64,000 nt of DNA from Chryseobacterium daeguense DSM 19388 (GTDB taxonomy: Bacteria; Bacteroidota; Bacteroidia; Flavobacteriales; Weeksellaceae). The notes under the pieces are model-generated. The model saw only the letters and a list, made by a program, of their open reading frames with translations, was not told where the DNA came from and did not search any database. Positions 9,071 through 18,422 of the stretch are shown here, in pieces (positions within the stretch are counted from its first letter, which is position 1; each line of letters opens with the position of its first letter). The position numbers and the translations under genes were made by a program. Location: assembly GCF_000430825.1 (NCBI RefSeq), contig NZ_AUMT01000008.1, forward strand, positions 158,047 through 222,046, read 5' to 3'.

Positions 9071-11398
9071 TTGAAATTTGAACTTTTGTCAATTCTCTAC
9101 AAAAAAGAAGCTCCATTCCAGGTTTTTATTTCATTCAAAAAATATTTGGATGTGCTTGAGCATATCCGGTATAATGACCGTCTGGAGTATCGTGTAAATT
9201 ATGCACAATCTTTAATAGAAAAGACAAAAAATTTTCAGGAGCTTAGAGACGGCTTTCAGGACACTTCCCTTCTTGAAAAACATGATGAGCTTATCAGGCT
9301 TTTACTGGCTGATCTTTTTCCAACAGGGCTTACCAACAATGAGATAAAAGCGGCTAGCATACCGCTTTCCAACATTACGTTTAATTATACGGAAAGATTT
9401 AAAAACATCCTGAAAGACGCCGGAAAAGATTTTGAAATTGAGCTAAGGAATATTGATGATGACGAATTTTACGTATTTTGCTGTTGCATGATCCTTCAGG
9501 CGTACTTTAAAAGGGATATTAAAAGTACCATCCCGTTTTACTATGACATCCCGAACAGGCAAGGGATTATGAAGCATTATAAAATTACCGTTAATGCAGA
9601 TTTCACCGAAATTTATCCTACAGAAAATGCCAAAATCCCATCAGAAGAAGTGATTAACATGCTACTGGAAAATCTGGATGATTATAAACTCTGGAAAAAA
9701 TATTTTCCTTCCCAATCCTGGATTTTGAAAGGATTTACCATCATTTCTCTGGTAGACTGTACTTCAGAAGTAGCACTTTCTGACCTGAAATCTACCATGA
9801 TTCAGATTGACCCGGAAAATTTGTCTCCGGATGATAATTTAAAAGAGATATTTAAATCTTACTTTGATGTTGCCGAGCTTAATTTTGGGCTAATGCTTTT
9901 CAATAAAAAAGACCAAAGGCTTGAAAGAATTCCTATTTATGAAAGTGTTTTTACGAATCATATTCTGGATTTCTGGATCAATGCCTTTGATGAGGAGACC
10001 AGGAAAAATACATTTAATAATCTCAATCATAACTCAAGGCCGATTGTAATATCAAATGTTGATAATCTTGATAATGAAATAAAATCCCTCCCATCTTTTA
10101 ATATCTTAAAGAAGAATAAAATTAACAGCTTCATGGTGATTCCCATCATGAAAGACGGTGATTTGCTGGCTATCATGGAGTTTACCTCACCTCTGGCCAA
10201 TAGTTTCAATGGTCTTAAGCTCAAGAAAATGGAGTTTTTTACAGACATGATCTTATTTTCATTAAACAGATTCAGTTTTGAGAAAAATTTTCAGATCGAG
10301 GCGATCATTCAGAGGGAATATACTACCATTCATGACAGCGTAGTCTGGAAATTCAGAAACGAAGCAGAAAAGTATTTCAACGCTTCCCTTTCCAAAAAAA
10401 TATACACCCTAAAGCAGATTTCATTTAAAAACCTTACCCCGGTTTTCGGCTTTTCAGATATCCGTTCTTCATCGGAAAAAAGGTTTAATTTAATGCTTGA
10501 AGATCTTAATCAGCAGATTGATTCTCTTCACGGTATTTTTACATTGATAAATTCAGATTCAGAGAAATATTTACTGGCGCTCGATATTTTTGAAAATGAA
10601 CTGAATAATGAAATTAAAGCAGACAGTGAGCAGCGTTTTCAAAGGCTTTTACGGGAAGAGATTCATCCTTTTTTACAAGCCAAGCTGGAAATTAAATCGT
10701 CCAGTGAAATAAAGGCTAAAATTAAAGATTATTTTACGCAGGTTTTTACTCAAAATGATCTGTTTTATGGCAACAGAAAAAGCCTGGATGATTCTATAAC
10801 TCTGGTAAACAGAAAATTAGCCGATATGCTGGATGAAAGCCAGGTACAGGCGCAGCAGATATTCCCTCATTACTACGAAAGATTTAAGTCCGATGGTGTT
10901 GAACATAACCTTTATACCGGCCAAAATATTGCACCTGAACTTCATTATCATTCAAAAGTAGTCCATAAGTTGAGATACTGGCAACTTAAAACGATCTGCA
11001 ATATGGAAAGGGAAATGCAGAATTTCAAGAAAGATCTTCCGATTTCATTGGATATTGCTTCATTAATTTTTGTGTATAATGAAAAAATCGATATCCGTTT
11101 CCGAATGGACGAAAAACGTTTCGATGTAGACGGCGCCTTTAATTCTTACTACGAAATCATTAAAAAACGGATAGATAAAGCACACATCAAGGATTCAACG
11201 GAAAGGATTACCTGCCCGGGAAAAATTACCATCGTGTATTTTGGGATGGAAAATCAAAAAGAGTACCTTGAATATATCAACAAGCTACAGAAGAAAGAAA
11301 TCTTAAAAAACGATGTTGAATTCTTAAAAGTAGAAGATTTACAAGGGATCACCGGGCTGCTCGCACTAAGGGTTTCTTTGGTAGAAATTGTCAATTAA
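9071..11398 (+). CDS. GAF-domain-containing protein of unknown signal
   Basis: A soluble protein of about 775 residues without signal peptide or membrane helices. Residues about 265-415 look like a GAF small-molecule sensor domain (SFMVIPIMKDGDLLAIMEF is the usual strand pattern). The flanks are helical and not recognised. No kinase, cyclase or DNA-binding output domain is visible, so the role is unknown; large GAF proteins of this shape occur in Flavobacteriia. The start is uncertain: TTG at 9071 is the first start-type codon after an in-frame TAA at 9062-9064, and a promoter-like TAACTTTA sits right there, so the true start may be slightly downstream. Its stop overlaps the convergent HD-PycTM gene. 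Confidence 0.75.
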   Translation: MKFELLSILYKKEAPFQVFISFKKYLDVLEHIRYNDRLEYRVNYAQSLIEKTKNFQELRDGFQDTSLLEKHDELIRLLLADLFPTGLTNNEIKAASIPLSNITFNYTERFKNILKDAGKDFEIELRNIDDDEFYVFCCCMILQAYFKRDIKSTIPFYYDIPNRQGIMKHYKITVNADFTEIYPTENAKIPSEEVINMLLENLDDYKLWKKYFPSQSWILKGFTIISLVDCTSEVALSDLKSTMIQIDPENLSPDDNLKEIFKSYFDVAELNFGLMLFNKKDQRLERIPIYESVFTNHILDFWINAFDEETRKNTFNNLNHNSRPIVISNVDNLDNEIKSLPSFNILKKNKINSFMVIPIMKDGDLLAIMEFTSPLANSFNGLKLKKMEFFTDMILFSLNRFSFEKNFQIEAIIQREYTTIHDSVVWKFRNEAEKYFNASLSKKIYTLKQISFKNLTPVFGFSDIRSSSEKRFNLMLEDLNQQIDSLHGIFTLINSDSEKYLLALDIFENELNNEIKADSEQRFQRLLREEIHPFLQAKLEIKSSSEIKAKIKDYFTQVFTQNDLFYGNRKSLDDSITLVNRKLADMLDESQVQAQQIFPHYYERFKSDGVEHNLYTGQNIAPELHYHSKVVHKLRYWQLKTICNMEREMQNFKKDLPISLDIASLIFVYNEKIDIRFRMDEKRFDVDGAFNSYYEIIKKRIDKAHIKDSTERITCPGKITIVYFGMENQKEYLEYINKLQKKEILKNDVEFLKVEDLQGITGLLALRVSLVEIVN

Positions 11399-12558
11399 AG
11401 CGATAGGAAAGCATATCCGAAAGACAATACCGAAATAATAATTCCCGCCATGAAAATCTTATACGTCGTAGATAAAAGCTTGTATTTTCTATCCAAAACT
11501 TTCCCCAGATAATACAAATCCTTCACCATAGAATCATAAATATAATCCCTGTCCTTAATTAAATCTTTCATTGCGCTGTTATAATCATCGAAAAGCATCC
11601 TGTTAAAATTACCAAAAAATAAAAGATTTACTTTTCTGTCTGCCACATCCTGTAATGTAAATCTGGTTTTTGTAACATTGGGTTTGGTAGATAAAATAGC
11701 AAAAATAATCGTTAAAACACTAGACAACAATAAGATAAAACTAGGAATAATTAAATGTGAATTTTTTGGGGTATCCAGTTTAGGAACCAGCACAGAAAGA
11801 CATACAGAGATAATGATGGCATTTACAGAAAGTAAAATATTCGCTTTGCTGTCTGCAATATCGCTCAATCTTGTATGGTTATTCAAAGTGACTCTGAAAA
11901 GCGTATCGACACTTCTATCAGATTTTGGTTCTTTTTCTTTTTTACTTTCCGGCTCCTTTTTCACGTCTTCTTTTTCTAGTTTTTTCTCAATTTTTTTAAT
12001 ATTTTTTTCTTTCAAAGGCTGCCAGTTCTGCTTTGCGTATTCAGTGTAATAATGGTGCTTATTTTTAAGCATATCAAGGTTTCCTGCATTCCATTCATCG
12101 TTTGAAAAACATCTTACATTAGTAAGCTCCCATTCTTTTCTCAATGCATCGGAAATATCATTATAATCATGGCTGGCAAAATGACTGCAGTCAGCATCTT
12201 TTACGATTTGTTCTAAAAGATTTTGTGGCTGATAAGTAATTTTTGTGGCCAAGATTAAATTTTCAACATCTTTAATATAATTTTCAGGATAATTTTCTTT
12301 TTGGAGAAAATTTTTCATAATCTTTACTCCCTCCTCTTCATGCTCCTGAGCACATTCTATATAACCTGTATCATGAAACCAAAGCGCCAACAGCACCTTT
12401 TCCTGATCTTCTTTGGAAATGGGTGTATTCTTTATAATTTCTTCTGCTTTATTTACAGTATACGTAGTATGAATAAAATTATGATAAAAATATACAGAAG
12501 ATAGCTTATCTTTGAATAAGATTTCAACGTAATCCTTGGCTTTTTGTAAAATGCTCAT
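11395..12558 (-). CDS. HD-domain phosphohydrolase fused to a Pycsar-type transmembrane effector domain (PycTM)
   Basis: The N-terminal half is an HD-superfamily metal phosphohydrolase: His27/His31, the HD pair His63-Asp64 in LWFHDTGY, His74 and an Asp near 122-124. A Lys/Glu-rich linker (about 185-220) leads to a C-terminal module with three predicted membrane helices (about 243-262, 270-292, 366-386). The signature ADSKANILLSVN at 236-247 is typical of Pycsar effector membrane domains, which in known systems respond to cCMP or cUMP and damage the membrane. No nucleotide cyclase gene is nearby. The HD half might degrade a cyclic nucleotide, but that is inference. ATG at 12558 is preferred over an in-frame GTG one codon earlier. 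Confidence 0.85.
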   Translation of the reverse strand: MSILQKAKDYVEILFKDKLSSVYFYHNFIHTTYTVNKAEEIIKNTPISKEDQEKVLLALWFHDTGYIECAQEHEEEGVKIMKNFLQKENYPENYIKDVENLILATKITYQPQNLLEQIVKDADCSHFASHDYNDISDALRKEWELTNVRCFSNDEWNAGNLDMLKNKHHYYTEYAKQNWQPLKEKNIKKIEKKLEKEDVKKEPESKKEKEPKSDRSVDTLFRVTLNNHTRLSDIADSKANILLSVNAIIISVCLSVLVPKLDTPKNSHLIIPSFILLLSSVLTIIFAILSTKPNVTKTRFTLQDVADRKVNLLFFGNFNRMLFDDYNSAMKDLIKDRDYIYDSMVKDLYYLGKVLDRKYKLLSTTYKIFMAGIIISVLSFGYAFLSL

Positions 12559-12584
12559 CACTGAAATTTTGTTAATGTAAATTT

Positions 12585-15500
12585 ATGAATTTATCCTTGA
12601 AAACTCATCTAAAAAATACTTCCGTTATCCTTAGAGTAGTATTGTCGGCTGGATTTCTATATTCCTGCGCAACATATAACGTAAAAAAGGGTAAAAACTT
12701 ATCTGAAGTAGAAAATTCTGATATAAAATCTGAGAATGACTTTAAAATTTTCTTAGTGGGTGATGCTGGAAATGCAGATGAAATTCAGTCTCAGCATACG
12801 TTGGATCTTCTTAAAAGTCAGCTGGAAACTGCGGATAAAAATTCTATGCTCATATTTTTAGGAGATAATATCTATCCTAAAGGAATGCCGGAGGAAACGG
12901 ATAAAACTTATGCATTAGCAAAACAAAAGCTTCAGAATCAGCTTGAAATTACAAAAAGCTTCAAAGGAAAAACATTAGTGATCCCGGGAAATCACGATTG
13001 GTATCACGGTCTTGAAGGTTTAAAGGCACAGGAAGATTTTGTAAAAAATTATTTCAATGATAAAAAAGCTTTTCTACCGAAAAATTCTTGTGCGATTGAT
13101 GATATCAGCCTGACAAAAGACATCAAGCTCATAGTAATTGACACGGAATGGGTATTGCAAAACTGGGACAAAAATCCGGGAATCAATAAAAACTGCAACA
13201 TCAAAACACGCGAAGATCTTTTCATAGAGTTTAAAGATTTAATTAATAAAAATCAGGATAAAAAAATTATCGTTGCCCTCCACCACCCGGTTATCAGCAG
13301 TGGAACACATGCAGGTTACAGCTCGGCAAAATCTCATCTTTTTCCTTTAAAAAGCAAGATTCCTGTTCCCGGAGTGGCAAGCGTCATTAATATTCTGAGA
13401 AGCTCATCCGGAGCAAGTCCGGAAGATATTAATAATCAAAACTATGCAGACCTCGCAAACCGACTGAAAAGTATTGTCCAGGAAAAGGAAAACGTAATTT
13501 TCGTTTCCGGTCATGATCATAATTTACAGTATCACGAAGATAGAAATATCAGGCAGATCATAAGCGGGGCCGGCTCTAAAGTAGACCCTGCAACTATCAG
13601 AGAACGAACAGATTTTTCTTACGGAGGAAGCGGTTTTGCTATACTAAACATCAGAAAAGACCAAAGCTCCGATGTTGAATATTTTTCAACAAAAGATAAT
13701 AAACTGGAAAAAATTTCACATATCCAGGTAATTGATAAGCCGAAAGAATTTATTAATAATTATCCGAATTCTTTTCCTGTTACTGTAACCTCTACAATTT
13801 ATCCTAAGAAATTAACAGAAAAAAGAAAATTTTACAGATGGCTTTGGGGAGAGCATTACCGTAGATATTATGGAATGCCGATCGAAGCCCAAACTGCCAA
13901 TATTTCAACACTTGACGGCGGCTACAGGCCTTTCAGGGAGGGCGGCGGAAACCAATCGAACAGCTTAAGGCTGATGTCTCAGGATGAACAGGAATTTGTA
14001 ATGAGAGGCGTTAAAAAAAGCGCTGTACGATTCCTTAACAATATGGCTTTTAAGAAAAGTACTTTCGGAAATGAATTGAATAATACTTTCCCAGAAAAGT
14101 TTCTGCTGGATTTTTACACCACCAATCATCCGTTTACATCATTTGCCGTTGGAAATATGGCGGAAAAAATTAACCTTTTCCATAGTAATCCCAGATTATT
14201 TTACATCCCAAAACAGAAGGCTTTAGGTGAATATAACCTGACTTATGGAGACGAAATGTACATGATAGAAGAAAGATTTTCTTCTGATCCGAAAACACTG
14301 GCTTCTCTTGACAATGCTAAAGATGTAATTTCAACAGATGACGTACTGAAAAATTTTAATAAGAATTACAAATATTCAGTAGATCAGGAAACTTATATCA
14401 GAGCAAGGATTTTTGATATGCTGATCGGGGATTGGGACAGGCATGCAGATCAATGGAAATGTGCGGAATACAGCGATGGAGACAAAATAATTTACAAGCC
14501 AATCCCTCGGGACAGGGATCAGGCGTTCAGCAAATATGACGGTGCAGCATTCAAGCTTATCATGAATGTCCCGGCAATCCGACACATGAAAACATTCAAA
14601 GATGACATTAAAAGTGTGAAATGGCTTGCCATGGAACCTTATCCGCTGGACCTGGTTTTCTTAAAAGGTTCTGAAGAAAAAGACTGGATTGCGCAGGCAA
14701 AATATATCCAGGAACATCTGACAGACAGCGACATAGATGAAGCTTTCAAAAACCTTCCTAAAGAAGTTCAGGATGAAACCATTGCCGATATTCAGAGAAA
14801 ATTAAAACTAAGAAAAACCAAATTAGAGACGTATGCTTCTCAGTATTATGATGTTCTGCAGAAGAAAGTTCCGCTTGCAGGGACTGTAAACCCTGATAAA
14901 TTTGAGATTACAAAAACAGGCAATACTGTAAATGTAAAGCAATATAAATTAGATAAAAACAAGGAAAATCCTGAGCTGGTATTTGAAAAAACATATAATG
15001 ATACCAAAACAAAGGAACTTTGGGTTTATGGCCTCGAAGATGATGATATTTACGAAGTTTCGGGAGACGGGAATCCGAAAATGAACATCAGACTGATCGG
15101 CGGATATAATCACGACACTTATAATGTAGCCGATGGCAGCAAGGTAAAAATATATGATTTCAAATCGCAAAAAAATACATATAATACCCACGGAGCAACG
15201 AAAAATATTTCTGATGATTACAACATCAATACCTACAATTACAAGCATCCGAAATACAACTTTTTTGCAGGCTATCCGAATGCAGATTATAATCCTGATG
15301 ACGGTGTAATCCTGGGAGTGTTGGCAAATTATACATTAAATAATTTCATTCGTGAACCGTACACTCAAAAGCATAGCTTAAAAGTGAACTTTTATACTGC
15401 AACCGGCGGATTTAATGCGGCCTACAAAGGAATTTTCAAAAAAGCAATCGCAGGTTGGGATTTTAATATTGATGCGGGTTTCACCACTCCTCGTTTTGCT

Positions 15501-16301
15501 GAAAACTTCTTCGGACTGTCCAATGAAAGCGAGTATGATAAAGATGTCATAGAAAGAGAATACAACAGGGCAAGGATTTCTAAATTTAATTTTGCACCTT
15601 CTATTTCTAAAAAAAGCTGGGCGAATTTATTTCATCAATTTCAATTAACTTTTGAAAATAATAAAGTTCAGAGAAACGGCGACCGCTTTGTAGATGTTTC
15701 ATCGGATGTAAGGCCGGAGGTTTTCAAAAACCAACAATTTGCCGGAGCCAATTATACATTCAGCTATAAAAATTTTGATAATAAAGCTTTCCCTACTTTA
15801 GGTTTGGAATTCACGGTAAATGCCGACTGGAAGGCCAATCTTTCCGATTTTGAAAGAAACTTCCTGATCCTTCGCGGAAGACTTGCATTTGATCAGAAAA
15901 TAGACAACAGAGGAAATTTTGTATTTGCTAATTCCAGCAATGCAATGTGGATCAGCAATAATAATTTTGAGTTCTACCAGGCCGCAGCCATCGGCGGAAA
16001 CAACGGAATGAGAGCCTTCAGAAACGAAAGGTTTTCGGGACGATCTTATTTCACCAATAACTCTGAAATCCGCTGGGATTTTGGGAGGGTAAAAAACAAT
16101 ATTGTTCCTGCAAACATGGGTATTCTGGTAGGTTTTGATGTAGGACGTGTGTGGAATGACCATGAAGATTCCAAAAAATGGCATCAGTCTGTAGGTGCAG
16201 GATTCTGGCTGAGTATTGTTGAAATGTTCTCCGCAAGGCTCAATTACTTTACCGGATCAGATGGCGGAAGGATTTCTGCTGGAGTGGGAATGACTTTTTA
16301 A
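12585..16301 (+). CDS. Large lipoprotein: metallophosphoesterase, kinase-like middle segment and C-terminal barrel-like region
   Basis: A 1238-residue envelope protein with a lipoprotein signal (Cys28 in LYSC). Residues 50-330 form a calcineurin-like metallophosphoesterase: GD59-60, GDN93-95, GNHD135-138, LHHP and GHDHN. The middle has GDWDRHADQW at 615-624 and PRDRDQAF at 641-648, an arrangement recalling the catalytic and metal loops of CotH/HipA-like kinases. The last 330 residues alternate like outer-membrane strands (RFSGRSYFTNNSEIRWDFGR) and end in GVGMTF, as an outer-membrane barrel would. The natural substrate is unknown. It is divergent from the HD-PycTM gene with only 26 nt between the starts, so their promoters must overlap. 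Confidence 0.8.
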   Translation: MNLSLKTHLKNTSVILRVVLSAGFLYSCATYNVKKGKNLSEVENSDIKSENDFKIFLVGDAGNADEIQSQHTLDLLKSQLETADKNSMLIFLGDNIYPKGMPEETDKTYALAKQKLQNQLEITKSFKGKTLVIPGNHDWYHGLEGLKAQEDFVKNYFNDKKAFLPKNSCAIDDISLTKDIKLIVIDTEWVLQNWDKNPGINKNCNIKTREDLFIEFKDLINKNQDKKIIVALHHPVISSGTHAGYSSAKSHLFPLKSKIPVPGVASVINILRSSSGASPEDINNQNYADLANRLKSIVQEKENVIFVSGHDHNLQYHEDRNIRQIISGAGSKVDPATIRERTDFSYGGSGFAILNIRKDQSSDVEYFSTKDNKLEKISHIQVIDKPKEFINNYPNSFPVTVTSTIYPKKLTEKRKFYRWLWGEHYRRYYGMPIEAQTANISTLDGGYRPFREGGGNQSNSLRLMSQDEQEFVMRGVKKSAVRFLNNMAFKKSTFGNELNNTFPEKFLLDFYTTNHPFTSFAVGNMAEKINLFHSNPRLFYIPKQKALGEYNLTYGDEMYMIEERFSSDPKTLASLDNAKDVISTDDVLKNFNKNYKYSVDQETYIRARIFDMLIGDWDRHADQWKCAEYSDGDKIIYKPIPRDRDQAFSKYDGAAFKLIMNVPAIRHMKTFKDDIKSVKWLAMEPYPLDLVFLKGSEEKDWIAQAKYIQEHLTDSDIDEAFKNLPKEVQDETIADIQRKLKLRKTKLETYASQYYDVLQKKVPLAGTVNPDKFEITKTGNTVNVKQYKLDKNKENPELVFEKTYNDTKTKELWVYGLEDDDIYEVSGDGNPKMNIRLIGGYNHDTYNVADGSKVKIYDFKSQKNTYNTHGATKNISDDYNINTYNYKHPKYNFFAGYPNADYNPDDGVILGVLANYTLNNFIREPYTQKHSLKVNFYTATGGFNAAYKGIFKKAIAGWDFNIDAGFTTPRFAENFFGLSNESEYDKDVIEREYNRARISKFNFAPSISKKSWANLFHQFQLTFENNKVQRNGDRFVDVSSDVRPEVFKNQQFAGANYTFSYKNFDNKAFPTLGLEFTVNADWKANLSDFERNFLILRGRLAFDQKIDNRGNFVFANSSNAMWISNNNFEFYQAAAIGGNNGMRAFRNERFSGRSYFTNNSEIRWDFGRVKNNIVPANMGILVGFDVGRVWNDHEDSKKWHQSVGAGFWLSIVEMFSARLNYFTGSDGGRISAGVGMTF

Positions 16302-16349
16302 AGCAAATAAAATTGATTAAGAAAGCCAATTCGTTTGCTTAAAAACCAT

Positions 16350-16382
16350 AAAAAAACCGCAGAAATTTCTGCGGTTTTTTAT
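16350..16382. terminator. Bidirectional terminator between convergent genes
   Basis: The perfect stem ccgcagaaatttctgcgg is flanked by A-runs on the left and T-runs on the right, so it can end transcripts from both sides. It overlaps the stop codon of the minus-strand lipoprotein gene. Confidence 0.9.
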
Positions 16383-17251
16383 TTTAAGGTAAACTGATAC
16401 ACATTTCCACCTTCTTTTTTGTCCTTTTCATCAGCAATAAGAAGCGTTTTATCATCCATAAACGCAATAGCTTCCTTTTGGGAATTATGATTCAGTGATA
16501 TTTTCTGAATTTTTGTTTTGCTGAAATCGTTTGCTGTAAAGCCGGTTAATACCTGAATATTTTTATGATTTAACAAAACAATTTTATCTTTCGTGCTGTT
16601 AATGGTTGCCGAAGTTATGGCTGCATCGCTATAACCGCCCTGAAGCTTTAATTTACCTACCATTTTAGCTTCAAAGTTCCCTTCTTTATTAGGAATTTGG
16701 AAAACTAAAAAAGTTCCGTCAAAACCCTTACTTCTATTTTTAGTGAAAAGATAAAAATTGCCATCCATTTCTACAAAAGCTTCACAATCATAAAGCCAGT
16801 TTGATTTTTTTGGAGGAAATTCTGTCTGCCCTTCATAATGGAATTTTGTGGTCTGAACAACTTTTGTTGTTTTCTGAGCCGAGTCTTTTAAATCAACTTT
16901 TAAAATTTCAAGATCCTGTCTGTCATTTTCATTGTTTCCAAAATCACCAATGTAGATATTTCCGGAAGGATCGCTTGTAATATCTTCCCAGTCGTTGTTT
17001 TCAATATTTTCTACTAATACATCACTCATGAGATTTCCTTTCTTATCAAGACCGTAAATCACATTTTTATTGCCTTGATCTTCAATAGCCCAAATCATAT
17101 TCTTGTCATGAGATATTGTAATTCCTGAAACTTCCTTCAGCTTTTTCGGAAGGGAAAATTCTATTTTTAAATCATCAGTTTTCGGCGAATCCTGTGCTTT
17201 CGGATTACAGCTGAATAAGAAAAATGCAGATAAAGCAAAAACACGTAGCAT
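16379..17251 (-). CDS. Predicted beta-propeller lipoprotein
   Basis: A 290-residue lipoprotein: the signal peptide ends in FLFSC with Cys15. The mature part has repeated strand patterns typical of six-bladed propellers (VSGITISHDKNMIWAIEDQG, DITSDPSGNIYIGDFGNN), similar to SdiA-regulated or NHL-like proteins. These usually sit on the cell surface or in the periplasm and bind ligands or hydrolyse esters; no specific activity can be assigned. It stands alone, converges with the metallophosphoesterase gene and shares its terminator. Confidence 0.7.
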   Translation of the reverse strand: MLRVFALSAFFLFSCNPKAQDSPKTDDLKIEFSLPKKLKEVSGITISHDKNMIWAIEDQGNKNVIYGLDKKGNLMSDVLVENIENNDWEDITSDPSGNIYIGDFGNNENDRQDLEILKVDLKDSAQKTTKVVQTTKFHYEGQTEFPPKKSNWLYDCEAFVEMDGNFYLFTKNRSKGFDGTFLVFQIPNKEGNFEAKMVGKLKLQGGYSDAAITSATINSTKDKIVLLNHKNIQVLTGFTANDFSKTKIQKISLNHNSQKEAIAFMDDKTLLIADEKDKKEGGNVYQFTLK

Positions 17252-17359
17252 ACTTATTTTTTTAATTTTTTAAACTGAAAATAAGAAAATCTTATATTTT
17301 TCTCTAAGGTATTAATAATCTGCTGATGAACGATCTTCCGTGTAAGATTTTCACCTCGC

Positions 17360-18127
17360 CTATTGTAAAAGCTTAGCTTTTTCCCAAAGAATATCCATTT
17401 CTTCCAGTGACATTTCTCCAAGCTTTAAATTCTGTTCTGTGGCAAGCGTTTCCATTTTCTGGAATCTAGAAATGAATTTTAAATTGGTTCTTTCCAATGC
17501 GGAATCAGGATTAATCCCGGAAATTCTTGCATAATTAATTAATGAAAAAAAGACATCTCCCAATTCCATTTCTTTTTTATCAGGATCCTTTTCTTCATGA
17601 AATTCGCGGATTTCTTCATCTACTTTCTTCCAGGCATCTTCAGCATCATGAAATTCAAAACCGATACCTTTTACTTTATCCTGAATTCGGTATGCTTTTA
17701 CAAGGCTCGGTAAACTTTTCGGAACACCACCCAGAATAGACGTATTGCCTTCTTTTAATTTTAATTTTTCCCAGTTCTGCTTTACTTCTTCTTCGTCTTT
17801 CACTTCTGTATCTCCGTAAATATGAGGATGGCGGAAAATCAACTTTTCATTCAGGGAATTAATAACATCTGCAATGTCAAAGCTTCCTTTTTCCGAGCCT
17901 ATTTTAGCATAAAAAACAAGATGAAGCAGAACATCTCCCAATTCTTTCTTTATTTCCTGTAAATCTTCCTGCAAAATAGCATCTGAAAGCTCGTAGGTTT
18001 CTTCCAACGTAAGATGACGAAGAGATTGCAACGTCTGCTTCTGATCCCACGGGCATTTTTCGCGAAGATCATCCATAATATCTAATAATCTTCCGAAAGC
18101 TTCCAGTTTTTCCTGTTTGGTATTCAT
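17360..18127 (-). CDS. mazG: Nucleoside triphosphate pyrophosphohydrolase MazG
   Basis: This enzyme hydrolyses (d)NTPs to NMP and pyrophosphate, removing aberrant nucleotides or lowering alarmone-linked stress. The 255 residues contain two MazG domains in tandem. The first has the metal-binding EETYE and ELGDVLLHLVFYA at about 36-75. The second has VDEEIREFHEE and ELGDVFFSLINYA at about 170-205. Length is typical. No operon partner is evident; the upstream spacer of 295 nt separates it from the DUF5606 gene. Confidence 0.95.
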   Translation of the reverse strand: MNTKQEKLEAFGRLLDIMDDLREKCPWDQKQTLQSLRHLTLEETYELSDAILQEDLQEIKKELGDVLLHLVFYAKIGSEKGSFDIADVINSLNEKLIFRHPHIYGDTEVKDEEEVKQNWEKLKLKEGNTSILGGVPKSLPSLVKAYRIQDKVKGIGFEFHDAEDAWKKVDEEIREFHEEKDPDKKEMELGDVFFSLINYARISGINPDSALERTNLKFISRFQKMETLATEQNLKLGEMSLEEMDILWEKAKLLQ

Positions 18128-18365
18128 AATTTAAGAATTGAAGTCATACAAATTTAAGGTAAAATCTTCTGAATGTCCTGTATTTGTACAAATTTATTGG
18201 TTACCCGCAAAGGAGCAAAAGCTTACTTTGTAACACTTTTTAAGACGCAAAAAAACAAAGATTTTGGGTAAGGATGGTGATACTTTAATCTATAAAAATC
18301 CTTACATTACTAAATTTATCGAAGATAAAATCCTTGTGCCATTGCGAATAACGAATTACTTTTAA
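18128..18365. other. Non-coding spacer upstream of mazG
   Basis: No gene was found here. The segment contains a remnant-like pair of short words (cccgcaaaggagcaaaagc near 18209 and gacgcaaaaaaacaaag near 18244) and otherwise AT-rich sequence. Nothing else was supported. Confidence 0.4.
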
Positions 18366-18397
18366 ACAAAAAACCTCACCATTTCTGGCAAGGTTTG
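18366..18397 (-). terminator. Terminator of the DUF5606 gene
   Basis: An imperfect hairpin (aaacct ... aggttt, with inner cc/gg pairs) is followed on the minus strand by ttttttgttt. Confidence 0.6.
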
Positions 18398-18422
18398 CAT
18401 TATTTTTAGGTCAAATTAATGA

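Noticed and set aside
18128..18422. Search for a small gene or tRNA in the mazG spacer
   Set aside because: No cloverleaf and no credible ORF was found; only a terminator and weak repeat remnants are present.
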